64,000 nucleotides of DNA from JBBDIK01 sp040880465 (GCA_040880465.1 JBBDIK010000005.1:1-64000); one strand, 5' to 3'; shown: positions 33,998 through 42,820, counted from the first letter of the stretch. The notes: a model not told the origin generated them from the sequence alone. Made by a program: numbers and translations.

Positions 33998-35455
33998 TTA
34001 CGGGGTCAGGATGAGCGGGGCTGGGTCCCTCGGCGGCTGGGTGAAGTCGAAGTCCGCGGAGACGTCTCCCAGGTCCGGCTCGTTTTCCCGCACGTTCGGC
34101 CGCGAGTCGGGATTCACGAGCGTGTCCGGGTCCAGGCGCTCGCTGTTGAGCCAGCGGTCCTCGATGAACTTCAGGTACGCGTCGAAGGAGAGGGTCTGGT
34201 GATCGACGCATCCGATCGTGGGGTCACCCCCTCCACATGACTTCGCGTAGGGGCTCAAGACGATCCCGGGGACGCGGATGCCGTAACCCATCGCGTCAAC
34301 GCGGATCGGTTGCATGTGGTCGTAGAACCCTCCCCAGTCATCCCACGTCAGGAAGATCGCGACGTCGTCCCACACCGCGCTCTGCGTGACCTCGTTGATC
34401 AGGTTCGCGACGTAGGCGCGGCCCGGGTTGAGGGAACCGTGTCCAGGGTGTTCGCTGTTGCGGCCCGAGGGGATGACCCATGAGACTTGGGGCAACGTGT
34501 CGTTCTGGACCTGGGAGATGAACGACGAGACGTGTTGGACGTTCCCCTGCTGTCCGTTCAGGTACGGGCGCCGGAACCATAGCAAGGGATTCCATCCCGG
34601 CGGAGTTGCCCCCTCTCCCCGTTGGCAGTCCTTCGGCGTCTGCGGGTAGCCGCAGGTCAGGGTCGTCTCCTCCCCCACGTAGTACCCCCAGGTGACCCCG
34701 TTCTGGAAGAGCAGGTCGGTGATATCCGTCCATGGATACGAGCCGGCGTTCTCTGTGCGGGGGTTCGATGTGCAGCTCATCGGGTTGGTCTTGCTCGTAC
34801 AGGTGGCAGACCATGCTGAGACCAGATACAGGTGCGCCGGGAGGCTCCATGAGTCGACCGGCGCGAACATCTTGTCCTGCAACACCCCCCAATCTGCGTA
34901 CGCCCAGTAGTTCGGGATCTCGGCGTCCGTGTGGAAGCCCATGAGGTCCGGCTGGTTCCCGGGACCGTTGTGCTTGTTGCACGACTTCTTGGCGGGCTCT
35001 TGGATGCAGGGGCCGCTCTGTGGCGAGCCCTTGGCCGCGCGGATGAACCCATCCATCTTCCCGTCGTTCACCGAGATGATGGAGGCGGTATTGCTGTGCG
35101 GCCCGCCGAGATTGCTCAGGCTGGTGCTGTGGAACGGTTTCGAGCATCGCTCCATGAACGGGTGGGGGATGCAGGTCTTGAATGCGCCACTGGGCTTCCG
35201 CGGGAGCCCCAGGACGGTTTGGCCGCTCGGGTGCTCGTAGGTGCCGAAGTAGTGATCGAAGGAGCGGTTCTCCTGCACGATGAAGATCACACGGTTGATG
35301 TTGCAGATCGGCCACGGAGAGCACACGGGGCCTCGGGTTCGTGCGGACCGTTCGCGATCGCGTTCGGGGGGCGCGTCGTCCTTGAACGCGGCCAGTGACA
35401 GGATCAGGAGCGCGGCGACCCCGGCGGACAGGAGGCGAGCGATCCTGCTGGTCAT
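33998..35455 (-). CDS. Exported phosphoesterase, array member 3 (PF04185)
   Basis: 485 aa, with a Sec signal peptide (about 1-23, LLSAGVAALLILSLAA) and a short Arg/Asp/Glu-rich spacer. ENRSFDHYFGTY starts at Glu62. DSWSLPAHLYLVSAWSATC, SEHPGHGSLNPGRAYV and TWDDWGGFYDHMQP mark the active-site regions. It is closest in motif wording to members 1 and 5. The 34-nt gap upstream holds TAGACT and no ribosome-binding site. Confidence 0.9.
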   Translation of the reverse strand: MTSRIARLLSAGVAALLILSLAAFKDDAPPERDRERSARTRGPVCSPWPICNINRVIFIVQENRSFDHYFGTYEHPSGQTVLGLPRKPSGAFKTCIPHPFMERCSKPFHSTSLSNLGGPHSNTASIISVNDGKMDGFIRAAKGSPQSGPCIQEPAKKSCNKHNGPGNQPDLMGFHTDAEIPNYWAYADWGVLQDKMFAPVDSWSLPAHLYLVSAWSATCTSKTNPMSCTSNPRTENAGSYPWTDITDLLFQNGVTWGYYVGEETTLTCGYPQTPKDCQRGEGATPPGWNPLLWFRRPYLNGQQGNVQHVSSFISQVQNDTLPQVSWVIPSGRNSEHPGHGSLNPGRAYVANLINEVTQSAVWDDVAIFLTWDDWGGFYDHMQPIRVDAMGYGIRVPGIVLSPYAKSCGGGDPTIGCVDHQTLSFDAYLKFIEDRWLNSERLDPDTLVNPDSRPNVRENEPDLGDVSADFDFTQPPRDPAPLILTP

Positions 35456-35464
35456 GAGGCGACC

Positions 35465-35470
35465 AGTCTA
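35465..35470 (-). promoter_or_regulatory. Leaderless -10 box, array member 3
   Basis: TAGACT on the minus strand, 9 nt before ATG 35455. GTGACC lies 17 nt further upstream as a possible -35, the only one in the array that looks reasonable. Confidence 0.55.
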
Positions 35471-35489
35471 CGGTGCCCCCGGTGCCTGG

Positions 35490-36920
35490 TCACGGCGTCG
35501 GATCCAGGATCGGAGCTTCCCTTGGCTCCTGACTGAAGTCGAATGCCTTGGTGACGTCCCCGAGGGCCTTCACGGTCTCTCGCACCGTCGGGCGGGGGTC
35601 CGGGCGCGACATGGTTTTGGGATTCAGACGCTGGCCGTCGAGGAAACGGTCCTCGATGAGGGCGAGATAGGCGTCGTGCGAGAGGGTCTGGTGGTCGATG
35701 ACGCCCTTCCTCGCGTACGGGCTGATCACCAGGCCGGGAACCCGGAGGCCGTACCCGTTCATGTCGATCTTCGGAGGCTCCTTGTGGTCGTAGAACCCGC
35801 CCCAGTCGTCCCACGTGAGGAAGATGGCGGTCGAGTCCCAATCCGGGCCCTCGCCGATGGCGTTCACGACCTCGGTGACGAACTTCTGCGCGGCGGTGAT
35901 GGGTGCACCGCTGCCGGGGTGATCGCTGAATCCGCGGCCGGGGACCACCCACGTCACCGATGGGAGGTTGCCTGTCTCCGCCGCCTTGAAGAACGCCTGA
36001 TGGGTCTGGATGTTCCCGAGTTGTTCGTTCTCGTGCACGGTCACGAATCCGGGCAACGGGTTCAACGCCTTCGGCGTCCCGATGTTGTGGTTCTCGCTGT
36101 CCCCGCACGGTGCGATGTTGCAGGTGCCCGGGGCGTTGTACCAGGCCCAACTCACATCACGTTCGTTCAACAGGTAGGTGATGTCCGTCCAGGCGTAGGG
36201 TGGGGGTTTGCGCGGATGCCACTTCTGACCGCCGGCAGCCTGGACAGAGTCGTTCTTGCAGCTCATCGGGTTCTCGTTCCGGCACCGAGCCGCCCACCCG
36301 GAGACGATGAACATGTGTGCGGGCAGGGTCCACGAGTCGACGGATGCGTACATGTGGTCCTGCAGGACTCCCCAGTCCGCGTACGCCCAGTAGTTCGGGA
36401 TCTCGTCTCGCGTGTGATAGCCCATCACGTCGGGTTGACCCTTCGGCCCGAACGAGTTCGCACACTCGGGGCTGTCACGGTGGAGGAGGCACCAGCTGTC
36501 GCCTCCCAAGATGGCGGCCTCGATGAATCCGTCCATCTTCCCGCCGTTGATATCGGCGACCGAATGCGGGTGACCGTGCGGGCCGCCGTTGTTCACGAGG
36601 GCGGTCGAGTGGTACGGGGTCGAGCACTTCCCGCCGTACTCGGGGTCGGGGACGCATACCTTCTTCGGGATCCCGTCGGCACCCGGATACGTTCCGAAGT
36701 AGTGATCGAACGACCGGTTCTCCATGATGATGAACACCAGGTGGTCGAGCTTGAAGATGCCTTCCCGGTCGGCGTCGGCGATCGGGCTCGGGGAAGGCGT
36801 GGCCGGCGGCGCGACCGTCACCCCGCCTGCGGAGCTCGGGGTCGGCGCGTTCCCGCCGGAGGGTGGGGAGCACGCAGTGGCGGTCAGCAGGAGCACGGCG
36901 GTGAGGATGGAGCGGCGCAC
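35490..36920 (-). CDS. Phosphoesterase lipoprotein, array member 4 (PF04185)
   Basis: 476 aa, lipoprotein group. Signal peptide ends LLLTATAC with Cys17 as the lipidation site, followed by a Pro/Ser/Thr linker of about 35 residues. ENRSFDHYFGTYPGADG starts at Glu67, and TWDDWGGFYDHKEPP follows. The C-terminus ILDPTP is shared with member 6. Segments such as GIFKLDHLVF and FSDHPGSGAPI separate this group (4, 6, 7) from the secreted one. The start is GTG 36920, supported by the fixed distance to the -10 box. Confidence 0.9.
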   Translation of the reverse strand: MRRSILTAVLLLTATACSPPSGGNAPTPSSAGGVTVAPPATPSPSPIADADREGIFKLDHLVFIIMENRSFDHYFGTYPGADGIPKKVCVPDPEYGGKCSTPYHSTALVNNGGPHGHPHSVADINGGKMDGFIEAAILGGDSWCLLHRDSPECANSFGPKGQPDVMGYHTRDEIPNYWAYADWGVLQDHMYASVDSWTLPAHMFIVSGWAARCRNENPMSCKNDSVQAAGGQKWHPRKPPPYAWTDITYLLNERDVSWAWYNAPGTCNIAPCGDSENHNIGTPKALNPLPGFVTVHENEQLGNIQTHQAFFKAAETGNLPSVTWVVPGRGFSDHPGSGAPITAAQKFVTEVVNAIGEGPDWDSTAIFLTWDDWGGFYDHKEPPKIDMNGYGLRVPGLVISPYARKGVIDHQTLSHDAYLALIEDRFLDGQRLNPKTMSRPDPRPTVRETVKALGDVTKAFDFSQEPREAPILDPTP

Positions 36921-36928
36921 GAACGGGG

Positions 36929-36934
36929 AGTCTA
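36929..36934 (-). promoter_or_regulatory. Leaderless -10 box, array member 4
   Basis: TAGACT on the minus strand, 8 nt before GTG 36920. Confidence 0.55.
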
Positions 36935-36968
36935 CCCAGTCGTTGCCGATCGTGCCTGGACCCCGTGG

Positions 36969-38390
36969 CTACGTCGGCAGGATGGGGGCGGGCCGCAGCG
37001 GTTGTCCAAAGTCGAATGCCGCCGCCAGGTCCCCAAGGCCGGGGTTCGCTTCGCGCACGCTCGTTCGCGAGTCCGGGCGCGAGAGGGTCGTCGGATCCAG
37101 CCGTTCCCCACCTAAGAACCGGTCTTCGATCAGCTTGAGGTACGCGTCGAACGAGAGGCTCTGGTGGTCGATGTACGACTGTTTGGCGTACGGGCTGATG
37201 ACCAGTCCGGGAACGCGGATCCCGTAGCCCATCGTATCCACCCTCGGGGGCTTCATGTGGTCGTAGAACCCGCCCCAGTCGTCCCAGGTGATGAAGATCG
37301 CCGCGTCGTCCCAGATCGTGCTCTGGCCGATCGCGTTCACCAGGCCGGTTACGTATCGCTCGCCCGGGCGCAGCGAGCCGTGATTGGGATGCTCGCTCTC
37401 GAACTCGCCGGGGATCACCCAGGAGATCGGGGGGAGCGTTCCATCCTGCACCTGCTCAAGGAAGTCGGACGTGGACCGCACGTTGCCTTGTTGCCCGTTC
37501 TGTTTCACCGTTCGGAACCACAGGAGCGGGTTCCAGCTGACCTCAGACATGTTGTCGCGGCGAGTGCAGTCCCGGCGGGTCAGGGGGAGCCCGCACGAAA
37601 GGTCGGTCTCGTCGCTGACGTAGTAGCCCCACGGCACGCCCTGTTCATGGAGCAGATAGGTGATGTCCGTCCAGGGGTAGACGTCCTGGATCGGCGTCGC
37701 GGCCTCCGAGCGGCAGGTCATCGGTCCGCTCCGGCACGTGGCCGCCCAGGCGGAGACGAGGTACAGGTGTGCGGGCAGGCTCCATGAGTCGACCGGCGCG
37801 AACATGTTGTCCTGCAACACTCCCCAATCGGCGTACGCCCAGTAGTTCGGGATCTCCTCGCTGGTGTGGTACCCGATCACGTCTGGCTGCCCCTTGGGGC
37901 CGGTCTTGTGCCGGCATGCCGGCTTGAAGGGATGCTCGATGCAGTAGCGAGCCCGGTCGTCATCCATCGCGGCTCGGATGAAGCCGTTCATCTTCCCGCC
38001 GTTGACGTCGATCACCGACGCATCGTGGCCGTGCGGACCCCCGTTATCGGCGAGCGTCGTGCTGTGGTACGGCGTCTGGCACTTCCCCTGCGCCGGGTTG
38101 GGGATGCAGACGGCGAAGCTCCCGTTCAGGTTCCGGGGGATCCCGTTCACGGGGGCGCCTGAGGGCGACTCGTAGGTCCCGAAGTAGTGATCGAAGGAAC
38201 GGTTCTCCTGGACGATGAAGATCAGGTGTCCGAGGTTCTCGATCCCGGTGGGGGCGCGTCCCTCCTCAGGTCGGTTGCCAGAGCCGGGGTCGGCTCGGCG
38301 CGGCCCCTGATCGGTGAATGCCGCCGCTAGCAGGACGGTGAGGACTGCGGGTGCGAGGAGGAGCGCGCGACCTCGGCGTAGGCCCGGCAT
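36969..38390 (-). CDS. Exported phosphoesterase, array member 5 (PF04185)
   Basis: 473 aa, the shortest of the secreted group. Signal peptide about 1-25 (ALLLAPAVLTVLLAAAFT) without a lipobox, then an Arg/Gly/Glu-rich spacer. ENRSFDHYFGTYESPSG starts at Glu62; DSWSLPAHLYLVSAWAATC, SEHPNHGSLRPGERYV and TWDDWGGFYDHMKPP follow. It lies between lipoprotein members 4 and 6, so the two groups are interspersed rather than in separate blocks. Confidence 0.9.
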   Translation of the reverse strand: MPGLRRGRALLLAPAVLTVLLAAAFTDQGPRRADPGSGNRPEEGRAPTGIENLGHLIFIVQENRSFDHYFGTYESPSGAPVNGIPRNLNGSFAVCIPNPAQGKCQTPYHSTTLADNGGPHGHDASVIDVNGGKMNGFIRAAMDDDRARYCIEHPFKPACRHKTGPKGQPDVIGYHTSEEIPNYWAYADWGVLQDNMFAPVDSWSLPAHLYLVSAWAATCRSGPMTCRSEAATPIQDVYPWTDITYLLHEQGVPWGYYVSDETDLSCGLPLTRRDCTRRDNMSEVSWNPLLWFRTVKQNGQQGNVRSTSDFLEQVQDGTLPPISWVIPGEFESEHPNHGSLRPGERYVTGLVNAIGQSTIWDDAAIFITWDDWGGFYDHMKPPRVDTMGYGIRVPGLVISPYAKQSYIDHQSLSFDAYLKLIEDRFLGGERLDPTTLSRPDSRTSVREANPGLGDLAAAFDFGQPLRPAPILPT

Positions 38391-38397
38391 GCGCCTC

Positions 38398-38403
38398 AGT
38401 CTA
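38398..38403 (-). promoter_or_regulatory. Leaderless -10 box, array member 5
   Basis: TAGACT on the minus strand, 7 nt before ATG 38390. The gap to member 6 is only 27 nt, so any -35 would lie in the end of that gene. Confidence 0.55.
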
Positions 38404-38417
38404 CGGCCGCATCTCGC

Positions 38418-39842
38418 CTACGGGGTGGGATCCAGGATCATCGGTTTGCGCGGTTCTTGGTCGAAGTCGAATTCCTTGCGCAGGTCGCCGAGGATCTTGA
38501 CGTTCTCGCGGACCGTCGGCCGCGGGTCGGTCCGTGACATGGTCTTCGGGTTCAGACGCTGGCCGTCGAGGAAGATGTCCTCGATGAACTTGAGGTAGGC
38601 ATCGAACGACAGCGTCTGCGAGTCGATATATCCCTTCTTGGCGTAGGGGCTCACCATGAAGGCGGGAACGCGGAGCCCGTAGCCATTCTCGTCGACCCGC
38701 GGAGGCTTCACGTGGTCGTAGAAGCCGCCCCAGTCGTCCCAGGCGACGAAGACGGCCGTCGAATCCCAGTCGGGCCCCTCCATCGCGGCGTTGATCACCT
38801 TCGTTACCCATTCCTGACCCTTGGAGATCGGCGCGCCGTTGCCGGGATGGTCGCTGAAACCGTTCCCCGGCAGCACCCAGGACACCGATGGGAGGGTGCC
38901 GTTCTCCGCGGCCGCCAGGTATGACGGGTGGAATCTGATGTTGTCCACCTGATCATTCTCGTGGACCGTCTGGAACCCGGGCATGACGTTGATCGCGCTG
39001 GACGTGCCCTCGGGGCCCTTCTTGCAGTCCTTGCTCCAGCAGGTGCCCGGACTCACGTACCACGCCCAGCTCACGTCGTTCTCGTGGAGCAGGTACGTGA
39101 TATCGGTCCAGGCATACGGAACGGCGTCCCGCTTGGCCTTCTCGAGCCCCGCGTAGATCTCGCTTCGGCAGCTCATCGCTCGATCATGGTCCTTGCAGAA
39201 CGCCGACCAGCCGGACACCAGGAACAGGTGGGCGGGGAGCGTCCACGAGTCGACCGGCGCGAACATGCGATCCTGCAGCACGAAGTTGTCCGCGTAGCGC
39301 CAGTAGTTCGGGAGCTCTTGCCGCGTGTGGTACCCCATGACGTCGGGTTGGCGCTGAGGTCCCGTGAACGCATCGCATTTCTTGAGCGTCGGCTTGAACG
39401 AACAGATCTTGTCGGGCTGCAGCAGCGTGGCCTGGATGAACCCGTCCATCTTCCCGCCGTTGATGTCTAGGTCCGATTGCGGCTTGGAATGCGGGCCCCC
39501 GTAATCCACCAGGGAGGTGTCGTGGTAGGTCCCGAGGCAGCGATCATCCAGGATGGGATGGATCGCGCAGTCCTTGCCGCCGCCCTTGAGACCGTTGGCG
39601 CCTGGGTAGGTCCCGAAGTAATGATCGAAGGACCGATTCTCCTGGATCACGAAGATCAGGTGCTCGAGCTTGAAGATCCCCTTCTTCTCCGTCGCGGGTG
39701 TCGCAGATGCGGACGCGGACGGCGATCCGGACCCGGCGTTCGCCGATGGGGTCGACGTCGGGGCACCGCTGGGCGTGCAGGCGGCGAGCACGAACAGCAG
39801 CGCGAACGCCAGCGCAAGGATGGAGGAGGAGGGATTCCGCAC
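38418..39842 (-). CDS. Phosphoesterase lipoprotein, array member 6 (PF04185)
   Basis: 474 aa from GTG 39842, lipoprotein group. Signal peptide ends FVLAAC with Cys22; a linker rich in Ser/Ala/Pro follows (PSASASATPA). ENRSFDHYFGTYPGANG starts at Glu68 and AWDDWGGFYDHVKPP follows. GTG 39842 is preferred over an in-frame start 42 nt further upstream because it restores a normal signal peptide and the 8-nt distance to the TAGACT box. Shares the ILDPTP end and FSDHPGNGAPI with member 4. Confidence 0.9.
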   Translation of the reverse strand: MRNPSSSILALAFALLFVLAACTPSGAPTSTPSANAGSGSPSASASATPATEKKGIFKLEHLIFVIQENRSFDHYFGTYPGANGLKGGGKDCAIHPILDDRCLGTYHDTSLVDYGGPHSKPQSDLDINGGKMDGFIQATLLQPDKICSFKPTLKKCDAFTGPQRQPDVMGYHTRQELPNYWRYADNFVLQDRMFAPVDSWTLPAHLFLVSGWSAFCKDHDRAMSCRSEIYAGLEKAKRDAVPYAWTDITYLLHENDVSWAWYVSPGTCWSKDCKKGPEGTSSAINVMPGFQTVHENDQVDNIRFHPSYLAAAENGTLPSVSWVLPGNGFSDHPGNGAPISKGQEWVTKVINAAMEGPDWDSTAVFVAWDDWGGFYDHVKPPRVDENGYGLRVPAFMVSPYAKKGYIDSQTLSFDAYLKFIEDIFLDGQRLNPKTMSRTDPRPTVRENVKILGDLRKEFDFDQEPRKPMILDPTP

Positions 39843-39850
39843 GACGCGTG

Positions 39851-39856
39851 AGTCTA
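39851..39856 (-). promoter_or_regulatory. Leaderless -10 box, array member 6
   Basis: TAGACT on the minus strand, 8 nt before GTG 39842. Confidence 0.55.
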
Positions 39857-39891
39857 TCGGGAGTCTGCCATCCTGGCTCCCCACGAGGGGT

Positions 39892-41346
39892 TCAGGGCGC
39901 CTTGAGGATCAAGGGTGGTCGCGGCGGCTGCGTGAAGTCGAACTCCTTGGCGAGATCGCCGAGTATCTTCACGTTCTCGCGGACGGTGGGGCGCGGGTCC
40001 GGCCGGCCGTCGTTCTTCGGGTCCAGCCGTTGGCCGTCCATGAATCGGTCCTCGATGAGCTTGAGGTACGCATCGAACGTGAGGGTCTGGTGATCGATGT
40101 AGCCCTCCTTGGCGTACGGGCTGATCATCAGTCCGGGGACCCGGATCCCGTAGCCGTTCACATCCACCTTCGGCGGCTTCACGTGGTCGTAGAAGCCACC
40201 CCAGTCGTCCCAGGTGATGAAGATGGCGGTGGAGTCCCAGTCCGGACCCTGCATCGCGGCGTTGACCATCTGCGTGACGAATCGCTGTCCCGCGCGCAGA
40301 TCGCTGTGCCCGGGGTGTTCGCTCTGTCCGATAGAAGGCATCACCCATGAGACCTGCGGCAGATCGCCGCTCTCGGCCTCCTTGACGTACTCGGTGTAAG
40401 GGCGGATGAACCTCTCCTGGTTGGTCTCCTTGATCGTGAGGAACCCCGGCAGGACGTTCTGGAACCCGGTCGTCAGATCGCTGTTCTTGGCCTTGTCGCA
40501 CGCCGTTCCGTAACAGGTGCCTCCGGGGGCGACGAAGTAGCTCCAGCTGACGCCGTGCTTCTTCATGAGCCAGGTGATGTCGGTCCAGGCGTACGGCGTG
40601 TCCTTCGGGCTCTTCGGCGTCTCGACCTCTCCCCCGTATCCCCCGATCTCGGAGCGGCAGCTCATCGGCTTGCGATGGTTGGCGCAGACCGCCGACCACG
40701 CGGAAACCAGGTACAGGTGTGCCGGGAGCGTCCATGAGTCGGTCGGAGCGAACATCCGGTCCTGCAGGACGAAGTTGTCCGCGTATTCCCAGTAGACGGG
40801 GATCTCGGCACGGGTGTGATACCCCATGACCTCGGGTTGTTGCTGAGGCCCGAGGCGATCCTTGCAACTCGCGAAGTGCCGGTTGTTCGCGCAGACGTTG
40901 TCCGTCTGGTCCATGGCTGCCTGGATGAACCCGTCCATCTTGCCGTGGTTCACGACTGTGTCGGATGCCGGTTTCGTATGCGGCCCGCCGACGTCCTTGG
41001 TGTCGGTGTCATGGTACGGCCGTGCGCAACGCCCGCCGAACGCCGGATCCGGGACGCAGACGTTCTTCGGGATGCCGTTCGCGCCGGGGTAGGTCCCGAA
41101 GTAGTGATCGAACGAGCGGTTCTCCATCACGATGAAGATGAGGTGATCGAGTTTCTCGATCCCCTTCGCCTCCGGCGAGCCGGTCGCGGACGCCGAGGCC
41201 GAAGCCGAGTGTTTCCCGGGCGATGCCGGCGGCGAGGTGGCGGAGGAGCGTGCCGCTGGACTGCTCGGAGCGGTTCCCTTCGGGCACGCCGTCGCGACGA
41301 GGACGACGGCGGTGAGCGATAGCAGGATCCGACGGCCGGGCATCAT
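39892..41346 (-). CDS. Phosphoesterase lipoprotein, array member 7 (PF04185)
   Basis: 484 aa, first gene of the array in the direction of transcription. Signal peptide ends VLVATAC with Cys21; the linker is Ser/Ala-rich (KHSASASASATGSPEA). ENRSFDHYFGTYPGANG starts at Glu75 and TWDDWGGFYDHVKPP follows. It mixes group features: lipoprotein type like 4 and 6, but SEHPGHSDLRAGQ resembles the secreted group. TMSRPDSRP is replaced by NDGRPDPRP. The start is one of two adjacent ATGs (41346 or 41343). The kamA-like gene ends 40 nt upstream. Confidence 0.9.
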   Translation of the reverse strand: MMPGRRILLSLTAVVLVATACPKGTAPSSPAARSSATSPPASPGKHSASASASATGSPEAKGIEKLDHLIFIVMENRSFDHYFGTYPGANGIPKNVCVPDPAFGGRCARPYHDTDTKDVGGPHTKPASDTVVNHGKMDGFIQAAMDQTDNVCANNRHFASCKDRLGPQQQPEVMGYHTRAEIPVYWEYADNFVLQDRMFAPTDSWTLPAHLYLVSAWSAVCANHRKPMSCRSEIGGYGGEVETPKSPKDTPYAWTDITWLMKKHGVSWSYFVAPGGTCYGTACDKAKNSDLTTGFQNVLPGFLTIKETNQERFIRPYTEYVKEAESGDLPQVSWVMPSIGQSEHPGHSDLRAGQRFVTQMVNAAMQGPDWDSTAIFITWDDWGGFYDHVKPPKVDVNGYGIRVPGLMISPYAKEGYIDHQTLTFDAYLKLIEDRFMDGQRLDPKNDGRPDPRPTVRENVKILGDLAKEFDFTQPPRPPLILKAP

Positions 41347-41355
41347 GGTCGAGGG

Positions 41356-41361
41356 AGTCTA
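41356..41361 (-). promoter_or_regulatory. Leaderless -10 box, array member 7
   Basis: TAGACT on the minus strand, 9 nt before ATG 41346, within the 40-nt gap after the radical SAM gene. Confidence 0.55.
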
Positions 41362-41386
41362 CGCGTTGCCACCGGATCGCGCAGGA

Positions 41387-42820
41387 CTACGCCGGGGTCA
41401 GTTCGAGTTCGCCGAGGCGGCCTTGGCTCACGATCTCGCGCCAGTAGGCCTGACCCTCCTCGGGCAACGTGTAGATCGGGTCGTAGTACGGATAGCGGCG
41501 GGTCAGCGCGTCCGGATCGTCGTCCTCGATCCCGGTCCGGTAGTTCTTCGTCCAGTAGGAGATGCCCTTGGCGTGGTCGTAGTCGGACAGCATGTGCGCC
41601 CATCGCTTGCCCACGAACGGTACGTCCACGACCATGCGAGGCGTCGCGAAGCCGGGGAGGTACCCCATGATCGCGTACTGCAGGTCCTGAACCTCCTTGA
41701 CGCTGGTTCGCCAGTGCTCGGCGTTCGGGATCATGTCGCAGATGTAGAAGTAGTAAGGCATCACCTTCGCGTGATCCAAGAGCATGAAGCACAGTTCCAG
41801 CAGCTCGTTCGGGGTCGTGTTCACGCCGCGGAGGAGGACTCCCTGATTGCGGACGTCGCGGAAGCCGGCATCGAGAACCATCTGGACCGCGTCGCCGACC
41901 AGTGGCGTCACCTGCTGGGCGGCGTTGACGTGGGTGTGAACGGCGATCTGTGCGCCCCGTTCGTCGGCGCGTGCTCCCATCCGCTCGAACCCGGCCTTGA
42001 CCTCGTCCTGGAGGAAGTGCTGCGGGATGCCCATCAGGCCCTTGGTCGCCAGGCGGATGTCGCGGATGTTCTCGATGTCGAGCAGCGACATGACGAAGGA
42101 TTCGAGGCGGGCGATCGGAAGATTCGCGACATCCCCCCCGCTCACCACGACGTCGCGGACCTGCGGGGTCGTCCGCAGGTACTCGAGCATCGCGTCCCAC
42201 CGCTCGTTCTGCTTCATCTCGAACTTGTACTTGAGCACCTGCTCGGTATCGGTGCCGACCAGGTCCATCCGGGTGCAGTGACCGCAGTACTGCGGGCAGG
42301 TGGGGAGTAGCTCGGCGAGAACCTTCGTCGGGTATCGGTGCGTGAGGCCCTCGACCGCCCACATGTCGGCTTCGTGGAGGGAGTCGCGGGAGGCCATCGG
42401 GTGGGAGGTCCATTCCGTTTCGCGTTCCGAGAACATCGGGATCATGTACCGGCGGACGGGGTCGGTCTTGAAACCGTCGCCGAACGCCATCGTGTTCAGC
42501 ATCTGCGGGGGTACGAGCATCGCCATGGTCGAACGCTCGTGCTGGTCCTTCTCGATGTCGTTCAGGTCGGTGTCGCTGATCAGGTCGCCGAGTGTCTCCT
42601 TGAGCTGCTTCAGGTTCTTGACGGTGTGAGCCCGCTGCCACTGAGCGGTGTGCCACTCCTGCATGGTCACATCCTTGTACGCGGGGATCCGCGTCCAGTC
42701 CGGCTCGACGTACTCGCGCTTCAGGGGGTACTCGAACGGCTGATGGGCCGCGTGCGCGTGCCCGACCTCGCGGTGAGGGCGCTCCTTGTTGGGAAGGGGC
42801 TGCGGAGTGATCTCGCTCAT
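41387..42820 (-). CDS. Lysine 2,3-aminomutase family radical SAM enzyme
   Basis: A 477-aa radical SAM/PLP protein. The cluster motif is CPQYCGHCTR. VVVSGGDVANLPIARL, HTHVNAAQQVTPLV, NQGVLLRGVN and PYYFYICDMIPNAEHWR follow the KamA layout. The PLP-Lys loop, usually PGGGGK, reads VDVPFVGKRW, keeping the Lys. Family members shift the alpha-amino group of lysine, glutamate or other amino acids, or modify EF-P; the substrate here is unclear. ATG 42820 has GAAAGG upstream. It lies just before the phosphoesterase array, but that array has its own promoter. Confidence 0.87.
   Translation of the reverse strand: MSEITPQPLPNKERPHREVGHAHAAHQPFEYPLKREYVEPDWTRIPAYKDVTMQEWHTAQWQRAHTVKNLKQLKETLGDLISDTDLNDIEKDQHERSTMAMLVPPQMLNTMAFGDGFKTDPVRRYMIPMFSERETEWTSHPMASRDSLHEADMWAVEGLTHRYPTKVLAELLPTCPQYCGHCTRMDLVGTDTEQVLKYKFEMKQNERWDAMLEYLRTTPQVRDVVVSGGDVANLPIARLESFVMSLLDIENIRDIRLATKGLMGIPQHFLQDEVKAGFERMGARADERGAQIAVHTHVNAAQQVTPLVGDAVQMVLDAGFRDVRNQGVLLRGVNTTPNELLELCFMLLDHAKVMPYYFYICDMIPNAEHWRTSVKEVQDLQYAIMGYLPGFATPRMVVDVPFVGKRWAHMLSDYDHAKGISYWTKNYRTGIEDDDPDALTRRYPYYDPIYTLPEEGQAYWREIVSQGRLGELELTPA

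Noticed and set aside
30896..37115. Long plus-strand frames opposite the phosphoesterase genes
   Set aside because: They recur opposite each paralogue simply because the coding strands are similar. None has a start signal or family match.
30923..41346. The phosphoesterase array as an assembly artefact
   Set aside because: The seven proteins differ clearly throughout, including signal peptides, linkers and loops, so they are not copies of one collapsed read set; they look like old duplications.
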